A stretch of 64,000 nucleotides of DNA from Pseudarthrobacter sp. NamE2. Lineage in GTDB: Bacteria > Actinomycetota > Actinomycetes > Actinomycetales > Micrococcaceae. The translations under genes were made by a program, and so were the position numbers. Below are positions 38,342-47,485 of the stretch, piece by piece. How positions within the stretch are numbered: the stretch's first letter is position 1; each line of letters begins with the position of its first letter. The stretch is from contig NZ_VAHN01000001.1 of NCBI RefSeq assembly GCF_005796205.1, positions 310,001 through 374,000 of the forward strand, given 5' to 3'. The notes beneath the pieces were generated by a model, which saw only the letters and a list, made by a program, of their open reading frames with translations, was not told the DNA's origin and searched no databases.

Positions 38342-39111
38342 CTACAAGAGGGGGTTACTGCCTCCGGCTGCCCGGCGGCGCTCGCTGCCGGCACGAAGGC
38401 TCCTGCGCCAGCGCTCCCACGGCGGCACCTGGCGCCAGTGCAGGGCAAACGTGTGGAACGCGCGGTGGAGGCGGCGTCGCCCCGCGGCGCCTCCTTCCAG
38501 GGAGCGGGCGGAGATGCCGACCCGCAGGTGACGGTCGTACGCCGTGCGCATCGTGGGCTCGAGGACGAAGCCGAGGTCGACGTCGTCGTGGACGTTCTCA
38601 TCGTGGCTGACGAGGTGGCGGACCCTTTCCCATCCTCGCGCCGGAAGGCGCAGTTTGAGCCGAACGGTGGCCAGTGGGCCAACGCGGCGCCCATCAGCAG
38701 GAAGTAGGCCTGCATGTAGCCCAGTCCGGCGAGCCGGGCACGGACCGGGCCCGTGCCGTAGAACTCCCCGGGCCCGGTGAGGACTGCCAGGTCGGCCTCG
38801 CGCAGGAAACGGTTAGCGATTCGCTCCAGCCAATCCTGCGGCGGAACGGTGTCCGCGTCGCATCGGACAATCACGTCGCCAACGGCTGCATCGTAACCGG
38901 CGGAAGCGGCGGCGGCGATCCCGGGCGTTTTTTCGACGAGCACCCGCGCCCCATGCCTGGCTGCCACGTCCCCGCTGTCATCGGAAGAATTGTTGTCCAC
39001 CACGATGATCTCCAGCGGAACGACAGTCTGTGCGTTTAGTGCTGCCAGGCAATGCTCCAGGAACGCGGCGTCGTCCTTGCACGGAATGACTACGGACAGG
39101 GATGGGTTCAC
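38342..39111 (-). pseudogene. Glycosyltransferase family 2, frameshifted
   Basis: GTG 39111 opens a GT2 domain: SLSVVIPCKDDAAFLEHCL, IIVVDNNSSDDS and VIVRCDADTVPPQDW. After PPFGSNCAFRR near 38634 the frame is lost; the continuation (WERVRHLVSHDENVHDDVDL, then RTAYDRHLRVGISARSLEGG) is in the next frame and ends at 38342. One missing base explains it. Overlaps DUF2993 by GTGA. May once have glycosylated a surface lipid or carotenoid; that is inference. Confidence 0.75.
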
Positions 39112-39770
39112 GGGCCGAGCCTGACATCCTCGCCCCGCAGGCTGGCGCGGATGCCGTCGTCGCGGACTGCAACGTCCTGGAGCACGAGGCCCGCGGGCAG
39201 GCCCTCAATTTCGTGTTCAATGGTCACGAGGCTGCGGACCACCGCCGCGGTCCCCCCGGAGAAGAAGGCGGGACCACCAAGATCGATGGAGCGTGGCTCG
39301 ACAACGAGTTTGCCGCCTTCCGCGTGGACCGTGCCAGTAGCGGTGACGCGCAGTTCCCGGCCCAGTGCCTCTATTGTGCGGACTACCCTTGCCTGGCCGC
39401 TGTCTGCTGCACTGACGACGGTTCCGCCGCCGAGTTCACGGGCGACGACATCAAAGGGCACGGTTGCATCCACGGCGAGCCGCCCGACAACCGTCCCCTC
39501 AGGGCCGGTGACGACGTCCTCCCCTACTGCGTGGACGTCACGGAGCGTCGACCCGGCGCTCCTCACCGTTCCGGAATCCAGCACCAGGTCCCCGAACCAC
39601 AGCTCGTCACCGCGCAGGTCCGAGGGAGCCTCCGCCTCCGCTTCCCTGGTGTTCGGCGGCGGCACCGCTTCACCTCGGCTGGCCGGCTTGCTCCCCGCCC
39701 ACCAGAGGGCCCCAACCAGAATTCCCAGGACAAGGAGCATCCCGGCAGCACCGATGAGCCAATCCTTCAC
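39108..39770 (-). CDS. DUF2993 (LmeA-like) membrane-anchored protein
   Basis: 220 residues from GTG 39770, with GTGGAG upstream; an ATG at 39824 is in frame. A single N-terminal membrane segment (about 5-25) precedes an acidic linker and the DUF2993 domain (LRDVHAVGEDVV, DATVPFDVVARELGGG). Related mycobacterial LmeA binds phospholipids at the outer face. Its stop overlaps the GT2 start. Confidence 0.75.
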   Translation of the reverse strand: MKDWLIGAAGMLLVLGILVGALWWAGSKPASRGEAVPPPNTREAEAEAPSDLRGDELWFGDLVLDSGTVRSAGSTLRDVHAVGEDVVTGPEGTVVGRLAVDATVPFDVVARELGGGTVVSAADSGQARVVRTIEALGRELRVTATGTVHAEGGKLVVEPRSIDLGGPAFFSGGTAAVVRSLVTIEHEIEGLPAGLVLQDVAVRDDGIRASLRGEDVRLGP

Positions 39771-40213
39771 ACGCGTCCACTCCACAAGGACAGTTTGAAG
39801 GGTCTCTTCATGGGACGCGAACATGAGGCTGGATGAACCAGCTCCACATCGGAAGCTCTTCCGCCTGCCGGCGTGGCCGTCCAGGGACACCACGGGGCCC
39901 AATTCCACGCCGGCGGCGAAAAAGCTGCGGCAACACCGGCATCAACGTCAACACCGGTGCGTTGTACGGGTTTGTTTTGTTCGTGATCAACGACTGGATA
40001 GCGCTCCCTGGCCCCACGGATTCCAAATGCCATTGCGCTGCGGGCATAAGGTTCGCGGACTTACCGGGGAACGCGTCCTGGCGGAATGCCCGGGCAAAAG
40101 GGTTTGTGGGGCGGGACACGCTTGCACCCATCCGTTATGGCTGTTGTTTCGAAGTACGTATGTCCTTCCTTTTGGGGCGCCAACATCACATGCGTGAATG
40201 AGGAGAAATTGAA
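39771..40213. other. 443-base intergenic region without a convincing gene
   Basis: Lies between the DUF2993 gene (leftward) and the CHRD gene (rightward). Short open frames here overlap one another and match nothing I recognise. It ends in a good ribosome site, gaggag, 11 bases before the CHRD ATG. Divergent promoters must lie here, but no clear -35/-10 pair was found. Confidence 0.5.
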
Positions 40214-40977
40214 ATGAATAAGACACTCCGCTTCATGGCAGTACCCACCTTGCTTTGGGCGCCCTCGCCCTGTCCGGCTCCCCTGCGATGGCAGCGGACC
40301 AGTCCTACCAGACCACCCTGGGCCAGCTCAACGGGAGCTCTGCCTCCGGCACCGTCACGGTTGATGTCACCGGCAATCAGGCCCATGTTGTCCTGAAGGT
40401 CTCGGGATTGCCCGCGACGTTCATGGACGCCCCGTACCCGCACGTCCAGCACATTCACGGCGGCAAGCAGGGCATTTGCCCGGCCCCTTCCGCGGACACG
40501 AACGGCGATGGCGTCGTTTCCACCACCGAGGGTGACCCCGCCTACGGCCCCATCCTCACCACCCTGTCCACCAGCGGTGACACCAGCCCGGCCGCCGGCA
40601 CGGATCTTAAGCTCGCCGGCCAGGGTGCCTCCTACACTGTGGACCGCACGTTCGAATTGAACGCCGAGACCAAGGCTTCCCTGGAAGCAGGGACCGCGCT
40701 GGTGGTCGTTCATGGTTTGGATCCGGCCACCCTGAGCCCTGCAGCAGCGGAGGCAAAGAGCGATATTGTTCCGAGCCTTCCGCTGGCTGCCACCTCGCCT
40801 GCACTGTGCGGGACGTTGACTGCCGGGCAGATGAAGATGCCGGCTGGTGGTGCTGACACCGGCGTCGCCCAGGAGTCCGGCACCGACACCGGCGCCCTTG
40901 CCTTGGGCGGCGGCCTTGCCCTGGTCGCCCTCGCCGGCGGCGCCTACGTCATCCACCGTCACAACGCAGCAGCCTAG
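40214..40977 (+). CDS. CHRD-domain surface protein, frameshift in signal peptide
   Basis: ATG 40214 has the site gaggag upstream and starts a signal peptide MNKTLRFMAVPTLL, but one base is missing near 40250. The next frame continues LGALALSGSPAMAADQSYQ and runs 240 codons to 40977. The CHRD domain (HVVLKVSGLPATFMDAPYPHVQHIHGG) follows. The C-terminus has a hydrophobic segment ending in HRHNAAA, like a surface anchor with a degenerate sorting motif. Without the lost base it would be exported; from TTG 40255 the signal is poor. Confidence 0.7.
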
Positions 40978-41001
40978 GCACCGGCTAAGCGGAATGCTGC
41001 T

Positions 41002-41707
41002 GTGACAATCATGAATTCCGGCCGCCGCGGAGGTCTCGGGGCCTCCACGGCGGCCGGGGTTCTGCTCCTGCTGTCCCTGGCCGGCTGCGCCGGCGGACCC
41101 GCCGCCACTCCCGACGCCGGCTCTGCGCAGTCCGCTTCCGTCTCATCTCCGGCTGCGCCCGGCACGGCCCCTGTTCAGCCCCCGGCTCCGGCCGAACCCT
41201 CGGCTGCTGCCCCCGCGGCCGCCCCGCCCGGGGAGCGGCTTCCGCCGGTGATGGGGGCTTCGGCTCCGCTCACCGTGAGCATTCCCTCGATCGGGCTCCG
41301 GACCGGCCTCCTGCACCTGGGGTTGCGGGAGAACGGCTCCCTGGAAGTCCCTGCGGATACCGGCAACGGCGCACCCGCCAGCTGGTACAACCTCTCGCCC
41401 ACGCCGGGGGAAGGCGGGCCCTCGGTGATGCTGGGCCACGTGAACGCTCTGGGCGGGAACAAGGGTGTCTTCGCGGACCTGCGCAAACTCCCCCCGCGCT
41501 GAGATCAACGTTTTCCGAACCGATGGCAGCACGGCCGTGTTTACCGTGGACCGCGGCGCCCTGTATCCCAAAAACGGGTTTCCCACCCTGGAGGTCTACG
41601 GCAACACGGACGGGGCCGAACTGCGGCTGATCACCTGCGACGGCTACGACCCCGCCACCGGGGAGTTCGACGACAACTACGTCATCTACGCCACACTCAA
41701 AACCTGA
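41002..41707 (+). pseudogene. Class F sortase, frameshifted
   Basis: Begins at GTG 41002 (ATG 41011 also fits) with a lipoprotein-like signal ending LSLAGC, then a Pro/Ala linker. The sortase core VSIPSIGLRTGLLHLG and GHVNALGGNKGVFADLRKLPP is in one frame; after 41497 the other frame gives AEINVFRTDG, LITCDGYDPATGEFDDNYV. Restoring one G in cccccgcgct joins them. Catalytic His and Cys are visible; the usual Arg is not plain (GEFDDN). Follows the CHRD gene, its likely substrate. Confidence 0.75.
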
Positions 41708-41755
41708 CAACGGCCGCCAACTCAAAAAGTACGGCGGCCAGAACAAGGAAGAGCC

Positions 41756-42394
41756 ATGAAACAGAGCAACCCCCTGCTGGCCTCCCTGGCCATGACCGCG
41801 CTGCTGCTGTCCGGCTGCGCAGCAGCGACCGGATCCGCTGCCGCGCCATCAGAGGTTCCGGCGACGACCGCGCCGGCAGCAGCAGCAGCAGCAGCGGCCG
41901 GGCACTCCGGCAGCGGGCATCACGGCCAGGAACCGGCTGCGCCGCAGGCGAAGGCGGGCGGGCCCAGCGACGCTGCCCTGATGGTCTGCGGGGACCAGCC
42001 AAAGGACAGGCTCGCCTCCATCCTGGACCTCGACTTTGCCCCGCACACCATCAGTGACTGGGCCAACAACACCTTCACCTGCACGTATCACCTGGCCGAA
42101 GGGGACCTGGTAATCTCCGTTCAGGAAGCCGCGGACAAGGCATCGGCACTGAACTACTTTGACCCGATGCAGGCCCTCGCCCAAGAAGCCACCCCCGTTG
42201 ACGGTCTGGCGAATTTTGGCTTCCCGGCCTACGAAACGGCACAGGGATCGGCAGTTTTTCAAAAAGACAGCTTCGTCCTGCACGTGGACGCCACCGACCT
42301 GCCCGCCACAATCGGGCCGGACAGCATCACCAGGATTGCCCTGGCCTACCAGCTCTCCACCACGATCCTCGCCTGCTGGGTCGAACACCACTGA
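41756..42394 (+). CDS. Predicted lipoprotein of unknown function
   Basis: 212 residues. Signal peptide ends LLLSGC (lipid Cys about 20). A Ser/Ala/Thr-rich linker with an eight-Ala run follows, then HSGSGHHG, a possible metal-binding patch, and a domain of ~140 residues with Cys pairs (MVCGD, FTCTY, LACWV). No family recognised. GGAAG lies just before the ATG. Comes after the sortase gene. Confidence 0.75.
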   Translation: MKQSNPLLASLAMTALLLSGCAAATGSAAAPSEVPATTAPAAAAAAAAGHSGSGHHGQEPAAPQAKAGGPSDAALMVCGDQPKDRLASILDLDFAPHTISDWANNTFTCTYHLAEGDLVISVQEAADKASALNYFDPMQALAQEATPVDGLANFGFPAYETAQGSAVFQKDSFVLHVDATDLPATIGPDSITRIALAYQLSTTILACWVEHH

Positions 42395-42548
42395 CACCCC
42401 AGCGTTCTGCCCCCCTGCCCAACGGGTTGCGCGTGCCTTTGCGCCCGTGCGACCCCATAAGACCCGCCGGTGAGACCTTCCCGGCAGAGACCTGACGGTG
42501 GCGCAAGTCTTCACAGAAGATGCTTTCCCCGTTATCGTCTGGCTCGGG

Positions 42549-42594
42549 AGGCGTTACCCACCTAGTCCCGTCCCGCAGTGAGTGGGTAACGCCT
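42549..42594. promoter_or_regulatory. 13-bp inverted repeat upstream of the flavodoxin-like gene
   Basis: Arms 42549-42561 (aggcgttacccac) and 42582-42594 (gtgggtaacgcct) are exact complements with a 20-base loop, 67 bases before ATG 42661. Could be a terminator for the lipoprotein gene, a leader structure, or an operator; no T-run follows. Confidence 0.45.
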
Positions 42595-42660
42595 GATGGG
42601 CGGAACCGGCAGCAGAACCAGGCTCTACTACGACAAACTCAACACAAAGAAGGATGACCC

Positions 42661-43269
42661 ATGGCTGACCTGACCGCACTCGCCCTCATCTGCTCCCTCA
42701 CCCCCACACCGGAGCCGTCCAGCAGCGAGCTGCTGGCACGCCACGTCCTTGATGCACTGCAAAACCAGGGCACGGTCACGGCGTCACTGCGGGTGGTCGA
42801 TCACAACGTGATGCCCGGAGTCCGGATCGATATGGGCGACGGCGACGCCTGGCCCGGGATCCGCGACAGGATCCTCGCCGCCGACATCCTGGTCCTCGCC
42901 ACCCCCATCTGGATGGGCCACCCCTGCAGCCTCGCCCAACGCGTCATCGAACGCCTCGACGCCGACCTGTCCGAAACAGACGACGCCGGCCGGCCCGTTA
43001 TGTACGGCAAAGTAGCGATCGTCGCCGTAGTGGGCAACGAAGACGGCGCCCACAAAGTCAACGCCGACATGCAACAGGCACTCAACGACGTCGGGTTCAC
43101 CATCCCGGCCCAGGGCGGCACCTACTGGGTCGGCGAGGCCATGCACACCGTGAACTACAACGACCTCGACAGCGTTCCCGAAAAAGTCGCCGCCACCACC
43201 GCCGGAGCCGCCCGCAACGCCGCACACCTCGCCCGTACCCTCAGCGCCGCCCCCTACCCCGCCCCCTGA
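42661..43269 (+). CDS. Flavodoxin / NADPH-dependent FMN reductase family protein
   Basis: 202 residues; GAAGGATG precedes the ATG. A flavodoxin fold is indicated by ALICSLTPTPEPSSSELLA (phosphate loop region) and ILVLATPIWMGHPCSLAQRVIERLDA, plus VAIVAVVGNEDGAHK. Likely binds FMN and reduces quinones or another acceptor. No partner nearby. Confidence 0.85.
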   Translation: MADLTALALICSLTPTPEPSSSELLARHVLDALQNQGTVTASLRVVDHNVMPGVRIDMGDGDAWPGIRDRILAADILVLATPIWMGHPCSLAQRVIERLDADLSETDDAGRPVMYGKVAIVAVVGNEDGAHKVNADMQQALNDVGFTIPAQGGTYWVGEAMHTVNYNDLDSVPEKVAATTAGAARNAAHLARTLSAAPYPAP

Positions 43270-43441
43270 AGCCCGTCGCAATGGCCGGGAAACCGCACAT
43301 AACCCCGGCAACAAACGTCGAAACCCCAATGAAATTACCCGCTCGAGGCGTGCAAGCCGCTAAGTTCCGGGCCAATTGCATCACGCGTACGGGGTGGGCC
43401 CGGACGCATCGCTCCTGTTGTATTGATGAAAGGCATCCGTC

Positions 43442-43699
43442 ATGACCCATCCGCATTTTGAGGCTTTTCTTACCCAGGCAGTTGATGATGGACAGGACAG
43501 GGAGATGGGTCTGGGTCCGGACGAGCTGTACGGACTCTACACAAGCTGGTGCCTGCTCAACAGCGAAGAACCGCAGGCCCCAAAGGCCCTCTGGCAGGCG
43601 CTTGAGAAGCATGACATTAAACCCGGGCACAACCACCTGGGCATGAAAGGACCGGCAGCGGCCGACTACATCATCGCCAGCGCACCTGACCTGGTTTGA
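43442..43699 (+). CDS. Small hypothetical protein
   Basis: 85 residues; GAAAGG lies 8 bases before the ATG. The middle (DELYGLYTSWCLLN and ALWQALEKHDIKPGHNHLGM) resembles winged-helix segments seen at the C-terminus of some phage primase-like proteins, but the match is weak. Codon use looks like real coding sequence. Confidence 0.6.
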   Translation: MTHPHFEAFLTQAVDDGQDREMGLGPDELYGLYTSWCLLNSEEPQAPKALWQALEKHDIKPGHNHLGMKGPAAADYIIASAPDLV

Positions 43700-44121
43700 C
43701 GGCACCATACAGGGGAGGAACAACGCGGGTATCGGGTCTCAGCCGGCGATGTCTTCCAAAGCCCATGGAGAGGATCTCTAGCCCAAAGCGCCTCAGCTCG
43801 TTCATGGCGTGCAGCTAGGAATCGAACTCGAATTGTTGCGCCTGCCTGCCGTTCGTTCAGTACCGCAACCACAGCTCGTGGGGCTGCCAGTTGCCCTGCT
43901 CAGTCAGGTTCAACGCCGTCCGCCGTGGATCGTCCCCCGCCTGTTACCGCCATCGCGGTCCTCGTGCAGGGACCTGAGATTAAGCGCTACCGCTTCACGG
44001 ATCCCATCAACAAACCCGGATCAGGTCAAAAATAATGAAATAGAAAGACGGGGATCACCCTTGGCATCCGGGAGGACCGGACGATACCGGGAGTAACCAA
44101 AGCGGCTATGGTACGAGAGTT
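43700..44121. other. 422-base region without a recognisable gene
   Basis: Short frames only. A stretch near 43815-43830 looks like a tRNA T-loop read leftward but lacks a paired stem. The last ~80 bases are AT-rich. May be remnant DNA of the accessory region. Confidence 0.4.
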
Positions 44122-44262
44122 TCATCCTCCCGAAGGGTTTTCAACCGGTGTACCGTCGGGGTCTTCCGTGATGGGACGGCTCTCCTCGGGTTTGGTGCTC
44201 GGTTTCTCGGTCTGAGGATCGTTGGGTTCGCCGGTGGGCTGCTCTTGTGTTCCTTCGCTCAC
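44122..44262 (-). CDS. Small acidic, disordered protein
   Basis: 46 residues from GTG 44262. AGGAGG sits 6 bases before the start, one of the best ribosome sites in the window. The product is almost entirely Glu, Pro, Thr, Asp and Ser, with no hydrophobic core. Function unknown; may be a stress-related disordered protein. Confidence 0.5.
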   Translation of the reverse strand: MSEGTQEQPTGEPNDPQTEKPSTKPEESRPITEDPDGTPVENPSGG

Positions 44263-44440
44263 GATGTTCCTCCTGTGGCTTCCGTTTCCGTGTCCGATCA
44301 GGCAATCCCACCATAGATGGGCGCACATTTACAGGGCCAACAGCGAGGATGCTATGGCCGGCGGGCTGGCAGGGCTTTCGGTGCTTTCCTTCAGTGCTTG
44401 CCCCTGTACCCCCGGTGCGGATAAGCCATAGGGTCAGCTT

Positions 44441-45028
44441 ATGAGCAAAGAAACCAGCGTCAGCCCGACTCATCCCGTCCAGCGCGCCATCATTGTTCAC
44501 GGATACGAAGCGGCGCCGGACGCACACTGGTTTCCTTGGCTCCAAGGGGCGCTCGAGGCTGAAGGCACACATGTCACGGCCGTCCCCCTCCCGGCCCCGG
44601 ACGCTCCTGAACCGGCAGCGTGGGAGAGAGCGGTCAATGCAGCACTTGGAGTGCCGGACGGACGAACGGTGATAGTTGCGCATTCTCTCGGTGCAATTAC
44701 TGCCCTACGGGTGCTTGCAGCCATGCCGGAGCCGTGGGAGCTGGGAGGTCTTGTCCTGGTAGCCGGCTTCGTTGTACCGCTGGAGGCATTGCCGGAACTG
44801 GACCGATACCTCGCAACTGACGTTGACGTGGAACGCCTGGCGAGGAACATCCGTAAGCGGACTGTAATCCGCTCCGACACGGACCCTTTTGTGCCGCCGG
44901 CAGCATCAGATGACCTCGCCAAACGCCTCGACGCACAGCTGCAGGTCCACCCTGAAGCCGGGCACTTTATGGCGAAAGATGGGGTGACAACGTTTCCGGC
45001 TGTGCTCGACCTGCTGCGATCGCGCTAG
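44441..45028 (+). CDS. RBBP9/YdeN-type alpha/beta hydrolase
   Basis: 195 residues. The nucleophile elbow is VAHSLGA, the oxyanion region IIVHGYEAAP, and the end has DPFVP and GHFMAKDG supplying Asp and His. This is the short serine hydrolase family RBBP9/YdeN. Substrate unknown. Confidence 0.88.
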   Translation: MSKETSVSPTHPVQRAIIVHGYEAAPDAHWFPWLQGALEAEGTHVTAVPLPAPDAPEPAAWERAVNAALGVPDGRTVIVAHSLGAITALRVLAAMPEPWELGGLVLVAGFVVPLEALPELDRYLATDVDVERLARNIRKRTVIRSDTDPFVPPAASDDLAKRLDAQLQVHPEAGHFMAKDGVTTFPAVLDLLRSR

Positions 45029-45103
45029 GGAGAAGGCGGCTCTTCGAGGCGGCGCCCCACCAGAAAGCATTCCTGTCCCAGGCTGCAGTGACCGGTTGCG
45101 TGT

Positions 45104-45814
45104 CTAGTGATGGTTCCCGGCTCTGATCGAGGACAGGAGCAGGAGCAGGACGAACAACGGGATAAGGACCAGGCCTGGAACCATGTGCCCAGCAGGAGGC
45201 CGCCGAGCACCGTCCCGGTAATGGAGCCCAGCGTCATCGCGTGAAGGAACCGTTTGTTCTGGCCCAGGACGGCGAAAGCTTTTGTCTCTGCTGAACCGGG
45301 CGGACGCCACCAGCATGGTGGGCAAAGATACGGCCAGGGACAGGCTGCCTGCGATCTTGATGTCGGTGCCGTAGAGCATGACGATCGTGGAGATGCGCAG
45401 TTCCCCGTCCGCGACTCCCATCAAGGCGGCAACGCCGCCGGTGATGATGCCGGCCAGGAGGTTCAGGACGATGATCCAATAGGGCGAGAGCTCCCCTATG
45501 GGGACCGCGACGAGGCGTGCCGGCAGGGCCGTGATGATCAACAACAGGCTCATGGCCTTGTTCATGATGATGGCCTGCAGCGCGGCAAAGCCAGAGACCC
45601 CAATGAGCAGGGGCAGCCGGAACTCCGCACCACCCAAACCAATCATGCCGCCCAGGACGCCAATGATGGCTCCGGCGAAGAAGACCCAAGCCAAGGAAAG
45701 GACTGCTGGCGTGCCCCTGCTGGCATCAGCGGCAGCGGGGCGGTGCTTTTCATAACTGAAAATTATTTGCACGAGACAGAGGCTTGGCGGGGTGGATTGG
45801 TTTCTCATGCCCAA
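45104..45814 (-). CDS. TauE/SafE family permease with two compensating frameshifts
   Basis: 236 codons open from ATG 45814. The front part matches TauE: GAIIGVLGGMIGLGGAEFRLPLLIG, then IVLNLLAGIITGG. After ARFSRDKSF (about 45280) about 30 codons are unlike the family. The family-like text (AVLGQNKRFLHAMTLGSITGTVLGGLLLG) is in a second frame, and near 45185 the first frame resumes with MVPGLVLIPLFVLLLLLSS. So one indel is cancelled by another. The start is uncertain. Confidence 0.65.
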   Translation of the reverse strand: MGMRNQSTPPSLCLVQIIFSYEKHRPAAADASRGTPAVLSLAWVFFAGAIIGVLGGMIGLGGAEFRLPLLIGVSGFAALQAIIMNKAMSLLLIITALPARLVAVPIGELSPYWIIVLNLLAGIITGGVAALMGVADGELRISTIVMLYGTDIKIAGSLSLAVSLPTMLVASARFSRDKSFRRPGPEQTVPSRDDAGLHYRDGARRPPAGHMVPGLVLIPLFVLLLLLSSIRAGNHH

Positions 45815-46248
45815 GCAGCTTTGGCGCTCCTAAAAAACTGCAGGGTGAACGGTAAGGTTCAGGTCACACGGCTCTCCAGCCGTTTCTGCAGGCTCCGCGG
45901 CAACGAATTGTGCCACCAGCCGGCACCCATCCAGCCAAGTCCTACTAGCCGCCGACCAGCTTGTCCGCCGGCATTCACTCGGACTCCCTTCCAAAAAAGG
46001 GATGTAGCAAGCCAGCTGCTGGTTTGTCGCAGCGAAGCCACTGGGTTCTAACCGTTCCGGGTGGTTCCCTCGGGTGCTGACAGTTCCCGATGGGCTACCG
46101 GTCGAACTCGTTCCCGACAGCATTTATGCGCAATTTCGGGAATCTTGACCCTCTCTTTCAAATTTACGGCAAGTGGTTGTGATGTTTTGGAAGAGGCAAG
46201 AACGGAACAAGACCGCTTGCCAAGGTCTCTATTTTTTCGGGGGTTGTG
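45815..46248. other. Promoter region of the SipW-type surface operon
   Basis: About 430 bases with no convincing gene, between the leftward TauE gene and the rightward surface operon. TTGACC at 46145-46150 could be a -35 box, without a good -10 at the usual spacing. Confidence 0.4.
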
Positions 46249-46938
46249 ATGGAAACTGTAAAAGCGAGCCGTTGGACCAAGGGCAGGGCACTTCTTGCCG
46301 GTGGCCTGGTGTTGGGCGTAGGCGCCGCGGCGACGTTGGCTGCATGGACGGATGACGAGTGGGTTTTCGGTGGTTCGGGAAACGGTGACGGCACTGGGCC
46401 GAACACGCCTGGCACCGGGGTTTACCGCATGCAGCAGAACACGTGGGCCGGCGCGTCCGGAGCCGTGAAATGGACGGATGAAAAGGATGCCAACGGTGGT
46501 GCCCTGACTTTCACGGTCGATCCCGGAAAGCTGATACCGGGGAAGACTGTGTACTCTCCCATGCAGCTCCGGACTGTGGCGGGATCGGAAGCACTCGATG
46601 TTTCCCTCGCTGAGGGTATTCAATCCGCTCTAAACCGGGGTGCGGACAACAGCCAGGCCCTGTACGCTGCATTGACCTATGGCGTGTTCAAGGGTGTGGG
46701 CAAGGCTGCGTGCGAGGCCGGGACCGTGAGCGGCGGGTCCGAGGTCGTGCCGGCAGGGTCGGCCCTGACAACCGCCTCCGCCACGACCTTTCCTCTGGCC
46801 GCCGGCACTGACGCAGCGACCCCGGGTGAACCGGAAAACCTGTGCTTTGCGCTGACTCTTCCGGCCACTGCCAGCGCTGACCTTCAGGGGCTGAACACGG
46901 TGCCCGTATGGCGGTTCACCAGCAGTGTCGGGCAGTAG
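46249..46938 (+). CDS. SipW-dependent-type signal peptide surface protein (TasA/camelysin-like)
   Basis: 229 residues from ATG 46249 (GTG 46246 also possible). The N-terminus RALLAGGLVLGVGAAATLAAW with TDDEWV is the SipW-type signal peptide, cut after AAAxxA-like sites. The mature part is Gly/Thr/Ser-rich with two Cys (AACEAG, NLCFAL) and no recognised domain. First gene of a four-gene operon, overlapping the signal peptidase gene by 14 bases. Likely a secreted matrix or fibre protein. Confidence 0.78.
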   Translation: METVKASRWTKGRALLAGGLVLGVGAAATLAAWTDDEWVFGGSGNGDGTGPNTPGTGVYRMQQNTWAGASGAVKWTDEKDANGGALTFTVDPGKLIPGKTVYSPMQLRTVAGSEALDVSLAEGIQSALNRGADNSQALYAALTYGVFKGVGKAACEAGTVSGGSEVVPAGSALTTASATTFPLAAGTDAATPGEPENLCFALTLPATASADLQGLNTVPVWRFTSSVGQ

Positions 46939-47485
46939 CGCACAAAAGCGCCTTCTACGGCCGCTACTGAAGGCCGGTAAAGAAGCCGGGCTGACGATCC
47001 TGGCCCTCGCTGGCGGCTTCAGTCTGCTTGCTGTCCTGGCCGGGGTTCTGCTGAACATCAGCCTGGTTGTCTTCCGGACCGGGTCTATGTCACCGGGTAT
47101 CAATCCCGGTGACATCGCCGTGGTGCAGGAAGTCCCGGCCGCATCGTTGCAGCAAGGTGAAGTGGCCACGGTCCAACGTGAGGGCTCTGCCCTCCCCGTC
47201 ACGCACCGCGTTGTTGGTAACGTAGCCGATCCGGCGGATCCGCAAAAGGTCCTCCTCACCATGAAAGGTGACGCAAACAGCTCAGAGGACCCGGTCCGCT
47301 ATAACGTCCACACCGCCAAAAGACTGTTGTTCTCGGTACCTGCCCTTGGCCACTGGGTCATGCGCCTGCAAACTCCAGGGCTTATGGGCGTCTGCACCGT
47401 TGTCATGGCATCCCTTGTCACCTGGACATTCTGGCCCAAGAACAACCCGGGTCCGCTGGCGTCTTTGCAGGCGGGTTCCGAATGA
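46925..47485 (+). CDS. sipW: Signal peptidase I, S26B (SipW) type
   Basis: 186 residues, GTG 46925. Ser54 in RTGSMSPGINPGD and His94 in PVTHRVV give the Ser/His pair of the archaeal/ER-like S26B class rather than the Ser/Lys of normal bacterial signal peptidases; MKGDANSSEDP carries the conserved Asp. Membrane segments near 23-50 and 155-170. Most likely cleaves the SipW-type signals of its operon partners. Overlaps both neighbours. Confidence 0.88.
   Translation: MSGSSAQKRLLRPLLKAGKEAGLTILALAGGFSLLAVLAGVLLNISLVVFRTGSMSPGINPGDIAVVQEVPAASLQQGEVATVQREGSALPVTHRVVGNVADPADPQKVLLTMKGDANSSEDPVRYNVHTAKRLLFSVPALGHWVMRLQTPGLMGVCTVVMASLVTWTFWPKNNPGPLASLQAGSE

Noticed and set aside
43810..43850. tRNA-like T-loop sequence on the minus strand
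   Set aside because: The flanking bases do not form a T-stem and no other tRNA arms were found.
46048..46623. 191-codon leftward frame upstream of and over the surface operon
   Set aside because: Composition and overlap with the SipW-type gene suggest a shadow frame.
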